From an uncultured Spirochaetales bacterium (GTDB taxonomy: Bacteria > Spirochaetota > Spirochaetia > Treponematales > Treponemataceae), in the NCBI GenBank assembly GCA_946061495.1, contig CAMGSV010000062.1:1-11645 (forward strand): DNA of 11,645 bases. Reading direction: 5' to 3'. Every line of letters begins with the position of its first letter. The stretch's first letter is position 1. Shown here piece by piece: positions 7,378 to 11,645 of the stretch. Below the pieces are notes generated by a model. It saw only the letters and a program-made list of their open reading frames with translations, was not told the origin of the DNA and made no database searches. Both the position numbers and the translations under genes were made by a program.

Positions 7378-8756
7378 CAGCCTTCAACCTTTGCCACCAA
7401 CATGGTAACATCATCACGAAGATGAGCATTACAATAGGACATCACCAAGCCAGCAATGTCGTTCACAAAATTGCTGGCGGACTTGTTGGCACTATTCTTA
7501 ATTGTACCGAGATAGAGATCCGTGGTACCCAGCTCCACACCATCCTTGTCCATGGCCTCGGAAACACCATCGGAGGCCATCAGAATCAAGTCTCCACGGA
7601 ACAATTTCTGCTCCGCCACCATCACGTCCTCAAGGTCGATGATTCCCACCAGGGAGCAGTTGGAGGCAAGGGACTTGATCCTGTATCCGTCGGGGGAACG
7701 GGTGACGATGATGGGATCCGACATGGAGGCGTTGATGTACCTGATGGACATCTTGTTGGTGTCAATGATACCGACAAAAAGAACGGTGTACTTGTCCTGG
7801 AGCTTCATGTTCTTGATGGCCCGGTCGATGGAATAGATCACACCCACCAGATCTTCCTTGTCCTGCACAATCTTGACGGTATTCAGCACCAGCCCCATGA
7901 CCAGGGCGGCAGCCAGTCCCTTTCCAGACACATCTCCCAGCATCACCAGCGTCTTGTGCTCATCCAAGGGAAGCACCGTGTAATAGTCACCAGAAACATT
8001 GACCAGGGGGCGGAAATAGGAAGCAAGCTCCAACCGCTGAACCTCTGGCATCACCGTGGGAAGGAAGGCCTTCTGAACATCAGCCAGCATGGCCCACTCA
8101 CGGGAAAGCTGGGTGATTTCAGTGAGATTGGAAATAATTGACTCCCTGTTCAAAAAGCGGACATACTCCTCAAAGAGGGTATCGTAAATAACCTTGTCAA
8201 AAAGGCGGGTATACCGACAGAAAACGTACAGGTGATGACTGCCAGACACCAGAAAGAAGCCACGGGTGGACTTGTATTCCGTGGTGAGTCCAAAGTTACT
8301 ATCGAGGAAATAAATTCCATCGCTTTCAAGATCACCAAAGTTGATTCTCAAGATATCCATAGTCTCAGGTGTACAGGTCAGCTTGTTGGGACTATTATAG
8401 ATAACATAATTGGTGGTATTGTCCACAAAGAGTACGGAGCAGTCGCCCTCCATCTCCAACACAGTTCCAAAGGCCGCAAAGAGATCCTCCAGAGAGTAGC
8501 AGAATCGCAGCTTCAAGATGAAGTCGGTAAGAATACCTGTTGTCCCCTCCTTGAGCACCTTGTCGTCTATCTTGGAGAAGAAATGCTTTGCCGCGGCCTC
8601 TCCCGTCAGCTGCATCGCAATAAAGATGAGAACAGAGCAGACAACAGAAAAGATGAAATGGCCAGAAGGCAGCAGAAAGAAGCACAGCAATATGAAAATA
8701 ATGCCAACAATGCTGTCGATTACAAGCAAGCAAAGACACCGGCGGGTCTTGAGCAT
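7377..8756 (-). CDS. Membrane-anchored SpoIIE/RsbU-type PP2C serine phosphatase
   Basis: First gene of the operon, 459 residues. Two hydrophobic segments (about 8-29 and 33-50) anchor it. Residues about 70-205 resemble a GAF-type sensory domain, followed by a helical linker with ADVQKAFLPTVMPEVQ, characteristic of RsbU-like enzymes. The PP2C domain (about 220-459) has an intact metal site: GDYY with D257, GDVSGKG with D275, ASDG with D396, and DDVT with D448-D449. Such enzymes are Mn/Mg-dependent and remove phosphate from the Ser of STAS antagonists; the STAS protein encoded two genes downstream is the obvious substrate. The ATG at 8756 has GAGGAG (8762-8767) five bases upstream, and an extended -10 promoter lies about 60 bases upstream. 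The gene ends in TGATG, overlapping the next start. Catalytic activity is expected from the motifs; the input signal is unknown. Confidence 0.94.
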   Translation of the reverse strand: MLKTRRCLCLLVIDSIVGIIFILLCFFLLPSGHFIFSVVCSVLIFIAMQLTGEAAAKHFFSKIDDKVLKEGTTGILTDFILKLRFCYSLEDLFAAFGTVLEMEGDCSVLFVDNTTNYVIYNSPNKLTCTPETMDILRINFGDLESDGIYFLDSNFGLTTEYKSTRGFFLVSGSHHLYVFCRYTRLFDKVIYDTLFEEYVRFLNRESIISNLTEITQLSREWAMLADVQKAFLPTVMPEVQRLELASYFRPLVNVSGDYYTVLPLDEHKTLVMLGDVSGKGLAAALVMGLVLNTVKIVQDKEDLVGVIYSIDRAIKNMKLQDKYTVLFVGIIDTNKMSIRYINASMSDPIIVTRSPDGYRIKSLASNCSLVGIIDLEDVMVAEQKLFRGDLILMASDGVSEAMDKDGVELGTTDLYLGTIKNSANKSASNFVNDIAGLVMSYCNAHLRDDVTMLVAKVEG

Positions 8757-8815
8757 AGGAACTCCTCAGTGTAAGAGTCCATCCGTCACAGTGCAAGGGT
8801 GAAGAATGTTCTGCA

Positions 8816-8824
8816 ATTATAACA
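8816..8824 (-). promoter_or_regulatory. Extended -10 promoter of the phosphatase-STAS-peptidase operon
   Basis: The minus strand reads TGTTATAAT, a perfect -10 hexamer TATAAT (8816-8821) preceded by the TGn extension (8822-8824). No good -35 box is found at 16-18 bases; that position holds a T-rich tract (around 8840-8850), which could act as an upstream A/T element. Initiation would be near 8809, giving a leader of about 53 bases. This appears to be the only promoter-like site serving the four-gene operon. Confidence 0.7.
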
Positions 8825-8900
8825 TACAATGTGAAAAAATAAAACCGTACAAGAAAAAACAGGAGAAAAGAAAAGGAGGTACTCTTGAAATTGGAGAAAA

Positions 8901-8928
8901 TTGAAACAAAATCCCTCTGGACAAGGGA
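8901..8928 (-). terminator. Intrinsic terminator after dnaJ
   Basis: On the minus strand, TCCCT (8928-8924) pairs with AGGGA (8916-8912) around a 7-base loop and is followed by TTTTGTTTCAATTTT. The stem is short, but the T-rich tail is convincing. It separates dnaJ from the promoter of the downstream phosphatase operon. Confidence 0.7.
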
Positions 8929-8938
8929 GCTCGCTTCA

Positions 8939-8964
8939 GCTGGCCAGAAGAACTTCCAGCCAGC
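8939..8964 (-). other. Long hairpin immediately after dnaJ
   Basis: The minus-strand RNA GCUGGCUGGAAG (8964-8953) can pair base for base with CUUCUGGCCAGC (8950-8939) across a UU turn, using two G-U wobbles. On the plus strand the same positions would be C/A mismatches, so the structure belongs to the dnaJ transcript. It begins nine bases after the dnaJ stop and precedes the short terminator, so it may protect the 3' end or help termination. Confidence 0.6.
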
Positions 8965-8972
8965 ATCAAATC

Positions 8973-10109
8973 CTAGCGCTCCAGCTCAGACAGGGCCTTG
9001 GGCAGGGGAGAATCGGAAGGCTTCTCAAGCTTCATAAATTCCTCCAGAAGCTCCCGCTGCTTTGAGGAAAGCTTTGTGGGAACCTCCACCAGCACCTTGA
9101 TGTACAGGTCACCCTTCCTGCTGGTGCCGCTAAAGGGAACCCCCTCGTTCTTCAGACGCAGCAGCTTTCCGTGGGGGGTGCCAGCGGGAATCTTGAGCTT
9201 TATCTTCTTGTCATCCAAGGAGGTAACCTGAATCTCGGCACCAAGGATGGCCTGGGTGGCGGAAATGGGAACGGCGCAGTACAGGTCGTTGCCGCTGCGC
9301 TCGAAATACTGGTGGCGGGTCACGTGCACCACAATGATCAGGTCACCGGCGGGACCACCGTTTCTGCCGGCATCACCCTGCCGGGGGATGGTGATTCGCT
9401 TGCCGTTGTCGACACCTGCGGGAATCTGGATGTTGATTTTCTTCCGCTTGGGCTGAAGGCCGGAGCCTCCGCACACCTTGCAGGGGTTGTCGATGACGGA
9501 ACCTTCTCCGCCACAGGTGGGGCAGGTCTGGGCAAAGGCAAAGAAGCCTGTGTTCTTACGAACCTGACCGGAACCACCACAGGTGCCGCAGGTCTTTCGT
9601 TTGGCACCAGCAGCACCGCCACTGCCATTGCAGGCTTCGCAGGCCTCCGTGTGCTGGAACTGCACCTGCTTCTCGATGCCGTACACCGCTTCCTTGAAAC
9701 TTATCTCCATGTCATAGCGAAGGCTGGCACCCTGATTGGGGGCATCGGGGGAACGGCGGCGGCCACCACTGCCTCCACCACCTCCAAATATGTTGCCAAA
9801 GAGGCCGCCCAAGTCAAACCCCTCAAAGAGGTCGCTGAAGTCGGCATAGGCGTGGGAATACCCACCGCCACCGCCGCCCATACCCTCAAGGCCTGCAAAA
9901 CCGTGCTGATCATAGATTTGTCGTTTCTGCTCGTCGGAAAGAATCTCGTAGGCCTCAGTAGCCTCCTTGAATTTCTCCTCCGCCTCCTTGTCTCCCGGAT
10001 TCTTGTCGGGGTGGTACTGGACAGCCAGCTTCCGGTAGCCCTTCTTTATCTCATCCTTTGTAGCGTTCTTCTGGACTCCCAGAACCTCGTAATAATCCCG
10101 CTTCGCCAT
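8973..10109 (-). CDS. dnaJ: Chaperone protein DnaJ (Hsp40)
   Basis: A type I Hsp40 of 378 residues, the usual length. It delivers unfolded substrates to DnaK in the cytoplasm and stimulates its ATPase. The J domain (1-70) has YYEVLGV and the essential HPD at 33-35. A Gly/Phe-rich linker (about 74-118) follows. The zinc-binding region has four CxxCxGxG repeats with Cys pairs 157/160, 174/177, 196/199 and 210/213. The C-terminal substrate-binding domains (about 217-350) contain IPAGVDNGKRI, GDLIIVVHV and IPAGTPHGKLLRL. The start ATG at 10109 has GGAAGG seven bases upstream. dnaK lies 185 bases upstream on the same strand, separated by an intrinsic terminator, and no clear promoter was found for dnaJ, so expression may depend on read-through. 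Two hairpins follow its stop. Confidence 0.98.
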   Translation of the reverse strand: MAKRDYYEVLGVQKNATKDEIKKGYRKLAVQYHPDKNPGDKEAEEKFKEATEAYEILSDEQKRQIYDQHGFAGLEGMGGGGGGYSHAYADFSDLFEGFDLGGLFGNIFGGGGGSGGRRRSPDAPNQGASLRYDMEISFKEAVYGIEKQVQFQHTEACEACNGSGGAAGAKRKTCGTCGGSGQVRKNTGFFAFAQTCPTCGGEGSVIDNPCKVCGGSGLQPKRKKINIQIPAGVDNGKRITIPRQGDAGRNGGPAGDLIIVVHVTRHQYFERSGNDLYCAVPISATQAILGAEIQVTSLDDKKIKLKIPAGTPHGKLLRLKNEGVPFSGTSRKGDLYIKVLVEVPTKLSSKQRELLEEFMKLEKPSDSPLPKALSELER

Positions 10110-10128
10110 TACATTGCCTTCCGTATGG

Positions 10129-10157
10129 CCTGTGCCTCCTCATGGAACCAGCACAGG
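10129..10157 (-). promoter_or_regulatory. Inverted repeat in the dnaJ leader
   Basis: Perfect 7-bp arms CCTGTGC and GCACAGG flank a 15-base loop; on the minus-strand RNA the loop and the first base of the 3' arm contain GAGGAGG. The element sits between the dnaK terminator and dnaJ, about 20 bases before the dnaJ ATG. It does not match the CIRCE heat-shock operator (TTAGCACTC-N9-GAGTGCTAA). It could be an RNA regulatory hairpin or a protein site; function is unknown. Confidence 0.45.
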
Positions 10158-10163
10158 TTGTCA

Positions 10164-10201
10164 GTAAAAAATAAAATGCCGCCGTCGTAGAGGAACGGCG
10201 G
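10164..10201 (-). terminator. Strong intrinsic terminator after dnaK
   Basis: On the minus strand, CCGCCGT (10201-10195) and ACGGCGG (10185-10179) form a 7-bp GC-rich stem with a 9-base loop, followed by CATTTTATTTTTTAC. This is a textbook intrinsic terminator between dnaK and dnaJ. Confidence 0.88.
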
Positions 10202-10214
10202 GGAATGACAGGTT

Positions 10215-10280
10215 GAGGCGGGGATTCTGCCTAGCAGCCAAGCTTCCACCTGCACCTGCCTCACAGAACCGTCCCGCCTC
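10215..10280 (-). repeat. Long imperfect inverted repeat in the dnaK 3' region
   Basis: Outer arms GAGGCGGG (10215-10222) and CCCGCCTC (10273-10280) are perfect complements, and inner arms TTCTG (10225-10229) and CAGAA (10264-10268) extend the pairing. The central part holds the tandem CACCTGCACCTGCC (10248-10261). It lies between the dnaK stop and its terminator and would fold in the dnaK mRNA. No mobile-element hallmark is visible in this single copy. Confidence 0.5.
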
Positions 10281-10294
10281 TCCATCTTGTGGAC

Positions 10295-11645
10295 TTACTT
10301 GTCGTCGTCCACAACCTCGTAGCTTACATCCTCAGCAGTACCCTTGTTGGGGCCTGTTCCACCGGCATTTCCAGCGGCGCCGCCCATATCGGGACCTGCA
10401 CCACCCATGTCGGAGCCAGCGCCAGCTCCAGCGGCCTGCTGCTGCTTGTACACTTCCTCGGCAATCTTGTAGGAGGCCTGCTTCAACTCTTCAGTCTTGG
10501 TCTTGATCTCCTCAACATTATCTCCCTCAAGGGAACGCTTCAGGGCGGCAATGGCATCGTCAATCTTCCGCTTGTCGGCACCATTTACCTTGTCGCCCAG
10601 CTCGCCCATGCTCTTCTCGGTGGCGTAGACCAGGGAATCCGCCTCGTTGCGAACCTCCACCTTCTCACGCTCACGCTTGTCTGCCTCGGCGTTTGCCTCG
10701 GCCTCCTTCACCATGCGGTCAATCTCGCTGTCGCTGAGACCACTGGAGCTTTCGATGCGGACAGACTGCTCCTTGCCAGTGCCAAGATCCTTGGCGGAAA
10801 CATGGACGATACCGTTGGCATCGATGTCGAAGGTAACCTCAATCTGAGGAACACCACGGGGGGCGGCAGGAATTCCCACCAGGTCAAAGCGACCCAGAGT
10901 GCGGTTCTGGTTGGCCATCTCCCGCTCTCCCTGCAGCACGTGGATGGAAACAGCAGTCTGACCGTCGGTGGCAGTGGAGAAGATCTGACTCTTGCGAGTA
11001 GGAATGGTGGTGTTGCGGGGAATGAGCTTGGTGAACACGCCGCCCATGGTCTCAATACCCAGTGAAAGAGGCGTCACGTCCAGCAGCAGCACATCCTTCA
11101 CGTCGCCCCCCAAGATACCACCCTGAATTGCGGCACCAACAGCCACCGCCTCATCGGGGTTCACGCCCTTGGAGCCTTCCTTGCCGAAAAGCTCCTTCAC
11201 CACCTGCATGACCTTGGGCATACGGGTGGAGCCACCAACCAGCAGCACTTCGTCAATCTGGTCGGCGGAGACACCGGCATCCTGCATGGCCTTGCGGCAG
11301 GGCTCCTTGGTGCGCTCCAGCAGGTCCTCGGTCATCTGCTCGAACTTGGCGCGGGTCAGGGACTTCTGCAGGTGCTTGGGTCCAGAGGCATCGGCAGTGA
11401 TGAAGGGCAGGTTGATCTCGGTGCTGGCCACAGCGGACAGCTCTATCTTTGCCTTCTCGGCGGCCTCACGGAGACGCTGCAGGGCCATGCGGTCCTGGGA
11501 CAGGTCGATTCCAGAATCAGCCTTGAATTCGTCGATGAGCCAGTTGATGATGCGGCGGTCAAAGTCGTCGCCTCCCAGGTGTGTGTCACCGGCGGTGGAC
11601 TTCACCTCAAACACACCGTCTCCTAGCTCCAGGATGGAAATATCG
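10295..11645 (-). CDS. dnaK: Chaperone protein DnaK (Hsp70), N-terminus outside window
   Basis: 449 codons plus stop are present; the frame runs off the right edge, so about the first 190-200 residues (the front of the ATPase domain) are missing. The visible part begins in the ATPase domain at DISILELGDGVFEVKS, continues through GDTHLGGDDFD and VLLVGGSTRMPKV, and then the linker VLLLDVTPLSLG. The substrate-binding domain has VSIHVLQGEREMA, followed by the helical lid (HVSAKDLGTGKEQSVRI, then SGLSDSEIDRMVKEAE). The C-terminal tail is rich in Gly, Ala, Asp and Met and ends EVVDDDK, a variant of the acidic EEVD-like Hsp70 terminus. DnaK is the ATP-driven cytoplasmic chaperone that works with DnaJ, encoded next. 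Its promoter, and any CIRCE or grpE, would lie beyond the right edge. Confidence 0.98.
   Translation of the reverse strand, partial: DISILELGDGVFEVKSTAGDTHLGGDDFDRRIINWLIDEFKADSGIDLSQDRMALQRLREAAEKAKIELSAVASTEINLPFITADASGPKHLQKSLTRAKFEQMTEDLLERTKEPCRKAMQDAGVSADQIDEVLLVGGSTRMPKVMQVVKELFGKEGSKGVNPDEAVAVGAAIQGGILGGDVKDVLLLDVTPLSLGIETMGGVFTKLIPRNTTIPTRKSQIFSTATDGQTAVSIHVLQGEREMANQNRTLGRFDLVGIPAAPRGVPQIEVTFDIDANGIVHVSAKDLGTGKEQSVRIESSSGLSDSEIDRMVKEAEANAEADKREREKVEVRNEADSLVYATEKSMGELGDKVNGADKRKIDDAIAALKRSLEGDNVEEIKTKTEELKQASYKIAEEVYKQQQAAGAGAGSDMGGAGPDMGGAAGNAGGTGPNKGTAEDVSYEVVDDDK

Noticed and set aside
8866..8880. Purine-rich tract with AGGAGG-like sequence as a plus-strand ribosome site for a small gene
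   Set aside because: The sequence after it (8881 onward) gives no sensible open frame before the terminator; the tract is better explained as the A/T-rich region upstream of the minus-strand promoter.
9171..10190. 339-codon plus-strand open frame opposite dnaJ
   Set aside because: It is antisense to a certain dnaJ gene; its Gly/Ala/Thr/Val-rich product reflects the GC-rich codons of dnaJ. It shows no recognisable domain.
10110..10294. CIRCE (HrcA operator) near dnaJ
   Set aside because: No TTAGCACTC-N9-GAGTGCTAA-like sequence is present; the local inverted repeats have different arms and spacing. Any CIRCE would more likely precede the part of the cluster beyond the right edge.
10289..11065. 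258-codon plus-strand open frame opposite dnaK
   Set aside because: Antisense shadow of the conserved DnaK substrate-binding domain; no independent signals.

Overview
The window carries eight protein-coding regions: six complete, one 5'-truncated, and one seen only as a C-terminal tail. The organism is most likely a spirochaete, probably Treponemataceae or Sphaerochaetaceae. That rests on how the LeuRS reads (for example the long insert before its KMSKS motif), on a putative lipoprotein with a loose lipobox, and on RsbU/RsbV-type genes lying beside dnaK-dnaJ. From memory, and unchecked, Treponema pallidum also has RsbU/RsbV-like genes close to dnaK. The taxon is an inference from protein resemblance; there is no rRNA in the window.

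Left part, plus strand (1-3983): the last 43 codons of an unidentified gene, then a good sigma-70-type promoter and leuS (leucyl-tRNA synthetase). After a 98-base gap holding a GC-rich hairpin comes a cation diffusion facilitator (CDF) metal-efflux gene.

Middle part, minus strand (8824 down to 4022): a tight four-gene operon. It starts at an extended -10 promoter and ends at a clear hairpin terminator that faces the convergent CDF gene. In order of transcription it encodes a membrane-anchored SpoIIE/RsbU-type PP2C phosphatase with an intact active site, and a second, polytopic membrane protein with a SpoIIE/PP2C domain in which all four metal-binding acidic positions are changed. These are followed by a SpoIIAA/RsbV-type STAS anti-sigma-factor antagonist and a putative lipoprotein M15 (VanY-like) D-Ala-D-Ala carboxypeptidase. 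The junctions are a 1-base overlap, a 14-base overlap and a direct stop/start abutment. This looks like a partner-switching module wired to the cell envelope; its kinase/anti-sigma partner is not in the window. The phosphatase/pseudophosphatase pair is the most interesting thing here.

Right part, minus strand (11645 down to 8901): the 3' two thirds of dnaK, a structured 3' region, a strong intrinsic terminator, then dnaJ with two hairpins after its stop codon. The dnaK-dnaJ intergenic stretch has an unusual concentration of RNA secondary structure and no promoter I can recognise for dnaJ. No tRNA, rRNA, CRISPR, insertion sequence or phage gene was seen. No gene-free stretch exceeds 300 bases.
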